Assembly (NCBI RefSeq): GCF_021311115.1
Contig: NZ_JAJTNP010000001.1
Span: 248,001 to 312,000 of the forward strand
DNA: 64,000 nucleotides
Reading direction: 5' to 3'
DNA from: Chryseobacterium gwangjuense
Lineage (GTDB): Bacteria; Bacteroidota; Bacteroidia; Flavobacteriales; Weeksellaceae
Every line of letters starts with the position of its first letter. Positions within the stretch are counted from its first letter, which is position 1. A program made the position numbers and the translations under genes. Shown here one piece after another: positions 26,185 through 33,638 of this stretch. A model generated the notes under the pieces. It searched no databases and was not told the DNA's origin. It saw nothing but the letters and a program-made list of their open reading frames with translations.

Positions 26185-27600
26185 ATGAAGAGTTTATTAA
26201 ACATCATAAAAGGAATCACTTTTTCAGTTGCAATTCTTGCTGCCGTATCATCTTGTATGGCCAGAAAAGAATATGAACGCCCCAAAAATGTGGTAGACGA
26301 AAAGCTGTTCCGTACAGATATGCTTCCTTCAGACAGTATAAATGTTGCAAACGTTTCCTGGAAAGAAATTTTTACAGATCCGATACTTCAGGGGCATATT
26401 TCTAAAGCTTTAGAAAACAATTTAGACATAAGAATTGCTTTACAGAGCATTACTTCCGCAGAAGCCTATTTAAAACAAAGTAAAGCGGCATATCAACCTA
26501 CTGTAACGGTGGGTCCCGGCTATACTTTTCAGACACAGTCTTTAAATACACAAACCGGACGTTTGTTTGGTGACAGAAGATATATCAATCAGCTTGATAT
26601 TACTGCAAGTATTGGTTTTGAGGCTGATATTTGGGGGAAATTGAGAGCTCAGGAAAAAGCGCAAATGGCAACTTATCTAGGGACTGTTGCCGCTCATAAG
26701 GCAGTAAAAAGTGATTTGGTTGCATCTATTGCTTCCTCATATTATCAATTACTGACTTTTGATGATCAAAAAAGAATCATCACTGAAACTATTGCGGTTC
26801 GTGAGAAAAATTTAGAAACCACAAAAGCTTTAAAAGCATCCGGAACCGTTACAGAAGTTGCTGTTCAGCAAAGTGAAGCACTGGTTTTCAATGCAAAATC
26901 TTTACTCATCGATATTGATACGCAGATTCAATTATTAGAGAACACAATGAGTCTTTTAATGGGAGAACCTTCTCATGCCATTGAAAGATCAACATTGAAA
27001 AGCCAGCATGTTCCGATTGATTTAAAATTAGGATATCCGGCTCAGTTATTAGCCAACAGACCTGATGTAATGAGAGCTGAATACAGTCTTATGAATGCTT
27101 TTGAATTGACCAATGCTGCAAAGGCTCAGTTTTATCCTACGTTGAAAATTACAGGAAATGGAGGGTTACAATCGATGGACATCGATCATTTATTCAGTGT
27201 TAATTCATTATTTGCAAGCGTAGTAGGAGGTTTAGCTCAACCTATTTTGAACAGAAGAACAATTAAAACCAACTATGAAGTAAGCCTTGCCAATCAGGAA
27301 ACCGCTTATTTAAATTTTAGAAAAACAGTTCTTACGGCTGGAAAAGAAGTTTCTGATGCCATCAGAGTATTCTCTGTTCAGGATTCTTTTATTGACTTAA
27401 AACAAAAAGAATTGGAATCTTATAAAAAATCGGTAGACTATTCTCAGGAATTGGTTAATTACGGAATGGCCAACTATCTTGAAGTATTGAATGCAAGCGT
27501 AAATTCATTAAACGCAGAACTTAATATTTCAAATGCCCAATACAGTAAAATGAAAGCTGCTGTAGAGCTTTATCAGGCTTTAGGAGGCGGTTGGAAATAA
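26185..27600 (+). CDS. Efflux outer-membrane channel, OprM/NodT (TolC-like) lipoprotein
   Basis: A 471-residue outer-membrane factor completing the tripartite RND pump. A signal peptide ends in lipobox VSSC (Cys about 24). Two repeated OEP domains follow, with typical phrases: LENNLDIRIALQSITSAEAYLKQSKAAYQPTV, GFEADIWGKLRAQEKAQ, LLANRPDVMRAEY and VNYGMANYLEVLNAS. It is last in the regulator-adaptor-pump-channel operon, 76 bases after the pump gene, and ends in a terminator. Confidence 0.92.
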   Translation: MKSLLNIIKGITFSVAILAAVSSCMARKEYERPKNVVDEKLFRTDMLPSDSINVANVSWKEIFTDPILQGHISKALENNLDIRIALQSITSAEAYLKQSKAAYQPTVTVGPGYTFQTQSLNTQTGRLFGDRRYINQLDITASIGFEADIWGKLRAQEKAQMATYLGTVAAHKAVKSDLVASIASSYYQLLTFDDQKRIITETIAVREKNLETTKALKASGTVTEVAVQQSEALVFNAKSLLIDIDTQIQLLENTMSLLMGEPSHAIERSTLKSQHVPIDLKLGYPAQLLANRPDVMRAEYSLMNAFELTNAAKAQFYPTLKITGNGGLQSMDIDHLFSVNSLFASVVGGLAQPILNRRTIKTNYEVSLANQETAYLNFRKTVLTAGKEVSDAIRVFSVQDSFIDLKQKELESYKKSVDYSQELVNYGMANYLEVLNASVNSLNAELNISNAQYSKMKAAVELYQALGGGWK

Positions 27601-27619
27601 ATATTGCGATCTATTTTCT

Positions 27620-27653
27620 TAAAAAACGTATGCTGGTTTTAGCATGCGTTTTT
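27620..27653 (+). terminator. Terminator of the RND operon
   Basis: AAAACGTATGCT pairs with AGCATGCGTTTT (one G-T pair) with a 6-base loop and a T run, about 20-50 bases after the channel stop. Confidence 0.85.
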
Positions 27654-27734
27654 TTATTTCAGTCTTAAAATAGTATAAATAATGATAATTATACAGATAA
27701 TTTCTATTTTCGTTAAATAAAAACTAACAAATTA

Positions 27735-27765
27735 TTTGTATATGTAGTTTAAATACTTACTTTTG
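27735..27765 (+). promoter_or_regulatory. Promoter of tRNA-Ala
   Basis: TTTG at 27735-27738, exactly 19 bases, then TACTTTTG at 27758-27765: a full match to the Bacteroidota primary-sigma consensus. The tRNA begins 27 bases later. Confidence 0.8.
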
Positions 27766-27792
27766 TAGCGTTTCAGAATACGGACGACGAAT

Positions 27793-27866
27793 GGGGGATT
27801 GGCGCAGTTGGCTAGCGCGTTTGACTGGCAGTCAAAAGGCCACGGGTTCGAATCCCGTATTCTCCA
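27793..27866 (+). tRNA. tRNA-Ala (anticodon GGC)
   Basis: A 74-base cloverleaf. The acceptor stem GGGGGAT pairs with ATTCTCC; it includes the G3-U70 wobble pair that is the alanine identity element. The D stem is GCGC/GCGC, the anticodon stem TTTGA/TCAAA with loop CTGGCAG (anticodon GGC, reading GCC and GCU), and the T arm ACGGG-TTCGAAT-CCCGT. The discriminator is A and the CCA end is not encoded. A consensus promoter lies just upstream. Confidence 0.95.
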
Positions 27867-27904
27867 CAATTGAATTTATTTCATAAAACTTTTTTATTAA
27901 AACT

Positions 27905-28279
27905 ATGAAGAAACTTTTTTTACTCTTATTAACAGCTTTTTTATTTATTGGATGTAGCTCTGATGACGACAGCATTTACGACTTTATCGGAACTTGGCAC
28001 GGAACATATGATGGTAATGATAAAGGAGTTTGGAATATTGTTGTAGCAAGTGATGGGAAAGTTACCGGAACGATGCATTCTGATAACAATCAGGAAAACT
28101 ATAACATTTCAGGAAACCTGAATTCTTCAGGAGATTTAAACGCAGTAGTAGGGCTTCCATCAGACGGAGAATTCAGAGGTAATCTTAACACTGATAAAAA
28201 AGGAAGCGGAACTTGGGTAAATTCAGTTCCTACACCAGGAAGATCAGGAAGCTGGACAGGTGAAAAGGATAAAAATTAA
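27905..28279 (+). CDS. Small surface-type lipoprotein of unknown function
   Basis: A 124-residue lipoprotein. The signal peptide ends in FIGC (Cys about 17) and is followed by SSDDDS, resembling the Bacteroidota lipoprotein export signal for the cell surface. The mature part is a short beta-rich domain: IGTWHGTYDGNDKGVWNIVV, GKVTGTMHSDNN, FRGNLNTDKKGSGTWV and a final SGSWTGEK. This repeated G-x-W/T pattern recalls lipocalin-like or avidin-like sheets, but no specific family is recognised. It is 38 bases after tRNA-Ala and may be co-transcribed with it. Confidence 0.75.
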   Translation: MKKLFLLLLTAFLFIGCSSDDDSIYDFIGTWHGTYDGNDKGVWNIVVASDGKVTGTMHSDNNQENYNISGNLNSSGDLNAVVGLPSDGEFRGNLNTDKKGSGTWVNSVPTPGRSGSWTGEKDKN

Positions 28280-28299
28280 GATTAAGAATACATATACAG

Positions 28300-28330
28300 A
28301 ACCGGAAAATTTACTTTTCCGGTTTTTTGT
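28300..28330 (+). terminator. Terminator after the small lipoprotein
   Basis: AACCGGAAAA (28300-28309) and TTTTCCGGTT (28315-28324) form a perfect 10-base stem followed by a T run. Confidence 0.9.
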
Positions 28331-28450
28331 TTTTAAAGACATAAATCAATTACGAAATATTAGGTTAATTTAACAAAATCTAAGGATTACATCCTATTCT
28401 AAATGTATATATTTGCAATACACATACTTCATTAAACAACCATCCAGCGT

Positions 28451-29020
28451 ATGAAATTGGGATTATTTGAAAAACATTTAAGAATAAAACGAGTATCTGT
28501 TCTACTGATTACATCCTCAATTATCATTTCCTGCGGAAGCTCAAAAAGTGCTTCCAATAAAAATTCAAAAACCAAATCTGTAGCAAGAGCCGAAAACCTA
28601 AGAAAATTAGATTCAAAATTTGACGGTAAAGTATCCAAATCGATTAATGATATTTTAAAAGATGCCGAAAAATATATTGGTACCCCTTATAAATTCGGAG
28701 GAAATACACCTTCCGGTTTCGATTGTTCTGGGTTTACCTTAAAAGTATTTGAAGAAAACGATTTCAAACTTCCCAGAAGATCTTCAGATCAGGCTTTAAC
28801 CGGAGAACAAATTGATATTACTGACGTAAAACCGGGTGATCTTTTATTTTTTGCAACAGGCGGAGGAAGCAGAGTTTCTCATGTCGGAATCGTACATGAT
28901 ATTGGAAGTGATGGTGAAGTAAAATTCATTCATGCTTCTACCTCAAAAGGAGTTACCATTTCTTCACTCAATGAAAAATACTGGAATAAGGCTTATCTTC
29001 ATGCTCAAAGGGTTTTATAA
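28451..29020 (+). CDS. NlpC/P60 (C40) peptidoglycan peptidase, lipoprotein
   Basis: A 189-residue cell-wall hydrolase predicted to cut D-Glu/meso-DAP type bonds in peptide stems. A signal peptide ends in ISC (Cys about 28). The C40 domain spans about 68-189: IGTPYKFGGNTPSGFDCSGF with catalytic Cys92, the His in SRVSHVGIV, and the third polar residue His in FIHAS. A -7 box TATATTTG lies at 28408-28415. A LytTR gene starts 15 bases downstream, suggesting co-transcription. Confidence 0.9.
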   Translation: MKLGLFEKHLRIKRVSVLLITSSIIISCGSSKSASNKNSKTKSVARAENLRKLDSKFDGKVSKSINDILKDAEKYIGTPYKFGGNTPSGFDCSGFTLKVFEENDFKLPRRSSDQALTGEQIDITDVKPGDLLFFATGGGSRVSHVGIVHDIGSDGEVKFIHASTSKGVTISSLNEKYWNKAYLHAQRVL

Positions 29021-29035
29021 ATCATAGCAGAGACA

Positions 29036-29368
29036 ATGAGCATGGAAAATAAAACTTTTGCCTTTATTAAAACAGACAAAAAATTGATCAAGCTATTTTT
29101 TGATGATATTACCGTGATAAAAGGGCTGGGAAATTATGTTGAAATCAATACTGTTCATCAAAAAAAATATATTTACTATAAAACCCTTAAAGATTTAATT
29201 GAGAGCCTTCCACAGGAATTTATGCGTATTCATAATTCCTACATTGTTAATCTTACCAATATTGATTCTTTTGAAAACAATCAAATTATCTGCAAAGATT
29301 TAAAAATTACAGTAGCCAAAAGCTATCGCGAGTGTTTGATAAACACATTACACAAAATGATGTTATAA
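29036..29368 (+). CDS. Stand-alone LytTR DNA-binding protein
   Basis: A 110-residue protein that is almost entirely one LytTR domain: FFDDITVIKGLGNYVEIN, KTLKDLIESLPQEFMRIHNSYIVN and the C-terminal strand/loop (ITVAKSYRECL). Such domains bind DNA in AlgR/AgrA/LytR response regulators, but no receiver domain is encoded before it, so phosphorylation control is absent. A second ATG two codons in (29042) is an alternative start. It follows the NlpC/P60 gene by 15 bases and may regulate cell-wall genes; this is inference. Confidence 0.8.
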   Translation: MSMENKTFAFIKTDKKLIKLFFDDITVIKGLGNYVEINTVHQKKYIYYKTLKDLIESLPQEFMRIHNSYIVNLTNIDSFENNQIICKDLKITVAKSYRECLINTLHKMML

Positions 29369-29430
29369 AATCAACTTACATCAAAAATAATTGAATCTGC
29401 ATTCTATTTCATACAGACGGAATAATAAAA

Positions 29431-29461
29431 TTGCAGTTTTTTTGTATTCAAATTAGTTTTG
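29431..29461 (+). promoter_or_regulatory. Promoter of the DUF2255 gene
   Basis: TTG at 29431-29433, a 20-base spacer and TAGTTTTG at 29454-29461 match the Bacteroidota promoter form. The ATG is 14 bases downstream. Confidence 0.6.
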
Positions 29462-29474
29462 TTAAAAAATTAAA

Positions 29475-29843
29475 ATGAATAAAAGCATTGCATTGAACTT
29501 TATCAAAAACAATACGATCATAGGAATAAAGGCAGGTATAGAGCGCTCCGATTTTTTAGAAATTTGGATGGTGGTCGTTGAAGACCGGATTTTTGCAAGA
29601 TCGTGGGGACTTTCTGAAAAAAGCTGGTACAACACTTTTATACAGCATTCAAAAGGTCAGATAAAATGTGGAAATCTTATTTTTGATATACAAGGAATAA
29701 TTCCTGCAGATAATGATGAGCTTACTCCTCATATTAATCATGCTTATTTAGCAAAATATAATTCTGCACACAATATAAAATATGCAGAAGCAATCATTAA
29801 AAAAAAGCACATTGAAAAAACCATGGAATTCATTATAGATTGA
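29475..29843 (+). CDS. DUF2255 family protein
   Basis: A 122-residue soluble protein resembling DUF2255 / nitroreductase-like small beta-barrels: FLEIWMVVVEDRIFARSWGLSEKSWYNTFIQ, then IKCGNLIFDIQGI and a C-terminal NHAYLAKYNSAHNIKYAEAI. The R-S-W and W-Y elements are typical of this group. Biochemical role is unknown. It has its own promoter and stands apart from the flanking genes (dapD starts 99 bases on). Confidence 0.6.
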   Translation: MNKSIALNFIKNNTIIGIKAGIERSDFLEIWMVVVEDRIFARSWGLSEKSWYNTFIQHSKGQIKCGNLIFDIQGIIPADNDELTPHINHAYLAKYNSAHNIKYAEAIIKKKHIEKTMEFIID

Positions 29844-29942
29844 TTAAAATCATTTTTATCATTATCAATTTTCAAAATTATTTGCTTGATCTTTTTTGTA
29901 TCTTTGGAGCTCTAATTATTCAATTAAATTCAAATAAGAAAC

Positions 29943-30755
29943 ATGTCGTTACAACAAACTATTGAAAACATCTGGGACAACAGAGAATTATTGCAGAATG
30001 AAGACAGCCAGAAGGCTATCAGAGAGGTTATTTCTTTGGTTGATAAAGGAGAACTTCGTACAGCAGAGCCTACGGAAAACGGATGGCAGGTAAATGAATG
30101 GGTGAAAAAAGCTGTCGTAATGTACTTCCCAATCCAGAAAATGGAAACTATTGAAGTAGGTCCGTTTGAATTTCATGACAAAATGCCTTTGAAGAGAAAC
30201 TATGCTGAAAAAGGAGTGAGAGTTGTACCTCATGCAATTGCAAGAGAAGGAGCTTACATTGCTCCGGGAGTAATTTTGATGCCTTCTTATGTAAACATTG
30301 GTGCTTACGTAGATTCAGGAACAATGGTTGATACTTGGGCAACTGTTGGAAGCTGTGCACAAATAGGTAAAAACGTTCACTTGAGTGGTGGTGTAGGAAT
30401 CGGTGGTGTTTTAGAACCGCTTCAGGCTGCTCCGGTAATCATTGAAGATGACTGTTTCATCGGTTCAAGATGTATCGTTGTAGAGGGTGTTCACGTAGAA
30501 AAAGAAGCCGTTTTGGGAGCAAATGTTGTTCTTACAGCTTCTACAAAAATCATTGATGTTACAGGTCCTGAACCTATCGAAATTAAAGGAAGAGTTCCTG
30601 CACGTTCAGTAGTAATTCCTGGAAGTTATACAAAACAATATCCTGCAGGAGAATATCAGGTTCCTTGTGCTTTGATCATCGGTCAGAGAAAAGAATCTAC
30701 AGATAAAAAAACATCTCTTAATGATGCATTGAGAGATAACAATGTAGCAGTTTAA
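29943..30755 (+). CDS. dapD: 2,3,4,5-tetrahydropyridine-2,6-dicarboxylate N-succinyltransferase
   Basis: Succinylates tetrahydrodipicolinate in the succinylase branch of lysine and meso-diaminopimelate synthesis, in the cytosol. The 270-residue protein has an N-terminal helical domain and a left-handed beta-helix of hexapeptide repeats (about 95-235, AREGAYIAPGVILMPSYVNIG and onward), with the GTMVDTWATVGSCAQIG core typical of DapD. Length is normal (E. coli DapD 274). A perfect -7 box TATCTTTG lies at 29899-29906. The glycosyltransferase genes follow at 14 bases and may share the transcript. Confidence 0.95.
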   Translation: MSLQQTIENIWDNRELLQNEDSQKAIREVISLVDKGELRTAEPTENGWQVNEWVKKAVVMYFPIQKMETIEVGPFEFHDKMPLKRNYAEKGVRVVPHAIAREGAYIAPGVILMPSYVNIGAYVDSGTMVDTWATVGSCAQIGKNVHLSGGVGIGGVLEPLQAAPVIIEDDCFIGSRCIVVEGVHVEKEAVLGANVVLTASTKIIDVTGPEPIEIKGRVPARSVVIPGSYTKQYPAGEYQVPCALIIGQRKESTDKKTSLNDALRDNNVAV

Positions 30756-30769
30756 ACTCATACAAAACT

Positions 30770-31444
30770 ATGGCCATTCCTAAACAGATCTTTCAGACTT
30801 TTAAAACCGATAAGCTGCCCTGGCTTACGAAGTTTCATATTAAAAGAATGTTGAAGAAAAATCCGGAATATCAGTATCATTTCTATGATGATAAAAGGAT
30901 TACCGAATTCTTTAAAGATGAATTTCCGCCTGAATATCTGAAAGCCTACAACAGGCTTACCATAGGAGCTGCCAAAGCAGATTTTTTCAGATATGCCATC
31001 TTATACAAAAAAGGAGGTGTATATCTTGATATTGACAGCGGAATAAATATCCCGTTAAGGAAATTAATTCGCGAAGATGATGCTGCATTAGTTACGGATG
31101 AAGATCCGCCAACATATTATGTACAATGGGGTCTGGTTTATGAAGCCGGACACCCATTTTTACAAAGAACATTGGAAAATATAATGGATAATATCAAAAA
31201 TAATCCACATCCTCATAATGTTCATAAAACCACTGGTCCAACAGTTTATACAGACTCAATTAAAGAATGTCTTAAAGAAAATCCAAATATTCCTCACAGA
31301 TTTTTGGGACCTCATTATGACAACAAAATGCAGTTTAAATATAAACTTGGCAAGTTCTTCCTGTATAAAGACAAATCCGAACACTGGAAAAAGAAACAAT
31401 TGACCCAAAACATCATAAGACCGGAGAATGAAGATAGCTTATGA
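30770..31444 (+). CDS. Glycosyltransferase with DXD motif (GT32, OCH1-like)
   Basis: A 224-residue cytosolic glycosyltransferase. Features are the start IPKQIFQTFKTDKLPWLTKFH, NPEYQYHFYDDKRITEFF, and the sugar-binding segment AAKADFFRYAILYKKGGVYLDIDSG with a metal-binding DxD near residue 86. Related enzymes add sugars to surface polysaccharide or lipid heads. Its last 17 bases overlap the next glycosyltransferase, so the two are translationally coupled. Donor and acceptor are unknown. Confidence 0.85.
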   Translation: MAIPKQIFQTFKTDKLPWLTKFHIKRMLKKNPEYQYHFYDDKRITEFFKDEFPPEYLKAYNRLTIGAAKADFFRYAILYKKGGVYLDIDSGINIPLRKLIREDDAALVTDEDPPTYYVQWGLVYEAGHPFLQRTLENIMDNIKNNPHPHNVHKTTGPTVYTDSIKECLKENPNIPHRFLGPHYDNKMQFKYKLGKFFLYKDKSEHWKKKQLTQNIIRPENEDSL

Positions 31445-32528
31445 TGCGAAACGTTTTTTTCATAACACATCAGGATTAGGCAACTATTCCCGTGATCTGG
31501 TTCGTATTCTATCGAAATATTTCCCTGAAAACGAATACATTTTATTCAATAAAAATCAATCAGATAGAGGGAAAGATATTTTAGAAAATCCTAATGTTTA
31601 TTTTGTTGAAACCTCAAAAGGAAGCATGTCCCGACAATTTAAAATGGGAAAAGATGCACAAAAACAAAATGCAGACATTTTCCATGGATTATCAGGAGAA
31701 TTACCATTAAAGTGGGACAAAAAACCAATCAAAAAAATCGTTACGATTCATGATTTGATATTCGTACGATATCCTCATTATTATTCTTTTTTTGATCGAA
31801 AAATTCATCTTTGGAAATTTAAAAAAGCAGCAAATACTGCAGATAAAATCATTGCCATTTCAGAGCAGACCAAAAGAGATATCATCCAGTTTTTAAAAGT
31901 TCCCGAATCTAAGATTGAAGTGATTTATCAGGGCTGTCACAAAGCTTTTAAAGAACAACAATCTGAAGAATTTATCCAACAGACAAAAGAAAAATTTAAC
32001 CTTCCTGAACGATTTATTTTAAATGTCGGAACCATAGAAGACCGTAAGAATCTTTTAAATATTGTAAAAGGAATTAACGGAACCGATATTCCATTGGTTG
32101 TAGTCGGAAAAAAAACAAAATATTATCAAAAAATAGCTGCTTTTATCCAGAAGAATAAAATGGAAAAACAGATTCATTTTTTAGAAGGAGTTTTGATGGA
32201 TGAATTGGCTGTTATTTATAAATCAGCTGATATTTTTGTCTATCCAAGCTTTTTTGAAGGTTTTGGAATCCCTGTAATAGAAGCCCTTTTCTCAAAAACA
32301 GTAACGATCACAAGCAATACAAGCTGTCTTCCAGAAGCAGGCGGTCCGGATTCTGTTTACATTGATCCCCAAAATCATTTAGATATTCAGTCAAAAATAA
32401 AGTTTTTGTGGGAGAATGAATCTGAAAGAAAACGCCGTGCTGAAAAGAGTTTTGAGTTTGTTCAGAAGTTTAATGACGAACCTATTGCCAACGAATTGAT
32501 AACGCTCTACAGAAAAATTATTTCGTAA
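31428..32528 (+). CDS. Glycosyltransferase family 4 (GT-B)
   Basis: A 366-residue GT-B enzyme. The N-terminal half carries a NTSGLGNYSRDLVRILSKYF donor-loop region; the C-terminal half has FILNVGTIEDRKNLLNIVKGI, then YPSFFEGFGIPVIEALFSK, the EX7E motif of retaining GT4 enzymes (about 275-285). It overlaps the upstream GT32-like gene by 17 bases, so the pair probably acts in sequence on one surface glycan. The his operon promoter starts only 6 bases after its stop. Substrates are unknown. Confidence 0.88.
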   Translation: MKIAYDAKRFFHNTSGLGNYSRDLVRILSKYFPENEYILFNKNQSDRGKDILENPNVYFVETSKGSMSRQFKMGKDAQKQNADIFHGLSGELPLKWDKKPIKKIVTIHDLIFVRYPHYYSFFDRKIHLWKFKKAANTADKIIAISEQTKRDIIQFLKVPESKIEVIYQGCHKAFKEQQSEEFIQQTKEKFNLPERFILNVGTIEDRKNLLNIVKGINGTDIPLVVVGKKTKYYQKIAAFIQKNKMEKQIHFLEGVLMDELAVIYKSADIFVYPSFFEGFGIPVIEALFSKTVTITSNTSCLPEAGGPDSVYIDPQNHLDIQSKIKFLWENESERKRRAEKSFEFVQKFNDEPIANELITLYRKIIS

Positions 32529-32533
32529 AATTC

Positions 32534-32563
32534 TTGCAGGATTAAAAATTAGTCCTACATTTG
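32534..32563 (+). promoter_or_regulatory. Promoter of the histidine operon
   Basis: TTG at 32534-32536, a 19-base spacer and TACATTTG at 32556-32563 match the Bacteroidota consensus. Transcription would start near 32570, giving a leader of about 210 bases before hisG with the leader peptide near its 5' end. Confidence 0.75.
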
Positions 32564-32581
32564 TACCACAAAATTTCAACA

Positions 32582-32632
32582 ATGAAACCGAATTTTTTAA
32601 CAGTACATCATTATTATCATCATCTCTGCTAG
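32582..32632 (+). CDS. His operon leader peptide
   Basis: A 16-codon frame reading MKPNFLTVHHYYHHLC then TAG. Four of sixteen codons are histidine, in two pairs (32606-32611 and 32618-32623) around two tyrosines. It lies 19 bases after the -7 box and upstream of a terminator preceding hisG. This is the classical layout of a ribosome-stalling leader: low charged tRNA-His stalls the ribosome and lets the operon be read. It has no other recognisable function. Confidence 0.85.
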   Translation: MKPNFLTVHHYYHHLC

Positions 32633-32707
32633 ACGGAATTGTTGATCAATGACTATGTTAAAAATCAAAATAATTAAAAACCGTCTGAGTAAATAGACGG
32701 TTTTTTT
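32631..32707 (+). promoter_or_regulatory. His operon transcription attenuator
   Basis: The terminator is AAAAACCGTCT (32676-32686) paired with AGACGGTTTTT (32695-32705), then a T run. AGACGG also occurs at 32631-32636, overlapping the leader stop codon, and can pair instead with CCGTCT (32681-32686) as antiterminator. A ribosome at the stop codon covers the first AGACGG and lets the terminator form; one stalled at the first histidine pair leaves it free. The alternative pairing is 6-7 bases and is inferred, not computed. Confidence 0.8.
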
Positions 32708-32778
32708 GTTTCTAAATTTATCCCGGGAAATTTTTTCAATTCAACCATTTTTATTTGCTCAGACTCAACAAAAGTAAA

Positions 32779-33636
32779 ATGAGTACAATAAAAATAGCGA
32801 TACAAAAAAGCGGACGGCTTTACGAAGAATCTCTTCAGCTCCTCAAAGACTGTGGAATTTTCATCAACAACGGAAAAGACCAGCTCAAAGTTTCTGTTGA
32901 TAATTTCCCAATGGAAATCATGTATTTACGAAATTCGGATATTCCTCAATATCTAGAAGACGGAGTGGTTGATATTGCCATTGTAGGTGAGAATCTTCTC
33001 GTTGAAAAGCAAAAAAACATTCAAATTATCCAACCGTTAGGCTTCTCAAAATGCAGGGTTTCCTTAGCCATTCCCAAAGAAATTGAAACGAATGATATCA
33101 ATTACTTTCAGGGTAAAAAAATTGCAACCTCTTATCCGAATACTTTAAAAAACTTTCTTCAGAAAAATAATATTTCAGCAGATATCCATATTATTTCAGG
33201 TTCTGTCGAAATCGCTCCTAATATTGGTCTTGCTGATGGAATCTGTGATATTGTAAGCTCCGGAAGTACTTTATTTAAAAACGGATTGAGAGAAACACTT
33301 ACCCTTTTAAAATCCGAAGCTGTACTGGCAAAAACTTCACAATTAAGTCCGGAAAAAGTATCCATCTTAGAGAAGTTCCTATTCAGAATCAAAGCCGTTT
33401 TAAAGGCAAAAAATTCAAAATATATTCTGATGAATGTTCCGAATGAGAAGATAGATCTTATTTCAAAAACACTTCCCGTCCTTAAAAGTCCTACCGTAAT
33501 TCCATTAGCAGAAAAGGGTTGGAGCAGTATTCATTCAGTCATTGATGAAGAACGTTTTTGGGAAGTCATCGACGAACTGAAAGAAAAAGGAGCACAAGAT
33601 ATTCTAATAATCCCAATTGATAAAATGGTAATTTAA
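32779..33636 (+). CDS. hisG: ATP phosphoribosyltransferase, long form
   Basis: First committed step of histidine synthesis: ATP plus PRPP gives phosphoribosyl-ATP, in the cytosol. From ATG 32779 the protein is 285 residues; an in-frame TTG at 32755 would add eight non-conserved residues. The start MSTIKIAIQKSGRLYEESLQLL, the DGVVDIAIVGENLL segment and the PRPP-binding LADGICDIVSSGSTL are typical. The C-terminal regulatory domain of the long form is present (about 215-285, PTVIPLAEKGWSSIHSVI), so HisZ is not needed and histidine feedback is likely. Confidence 0.95.
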   Translation: MSTIKIAIQKSGRLYEESLQLLKDCGIFINNGKDQLKVSVDNFPMEIMYLRNSDIPQYLEDGVVDIAIVGENLLVEKQKNIQIIQPLGFSKCRVSLAIPKEIETNDINYFQGKKIATSYPNTLKNFLQKNNISADIHIISGSVEIAPNIGLADGICDIVSSGSTLFKNGLRETLTLLKSEAVLAKTSQLSPEKVSILEKFLFRIKAVLKAKNSKYILMNVPNEKIDLISKTLPVLKSPTVIPLAEKGWSSIHSVIDEERFWEVIDELKEKGAQDILIIPIDKMVI

Positions 33637-33638
33637 GT

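Noticed and set aside
29899..29906. A full dapD promoter with -33 box
   Set aside because: The -7 box TATCTTTG is perfect, but the nearest TTTG (29881-29884) is only 14 bases away, so only the -7 element is supported.
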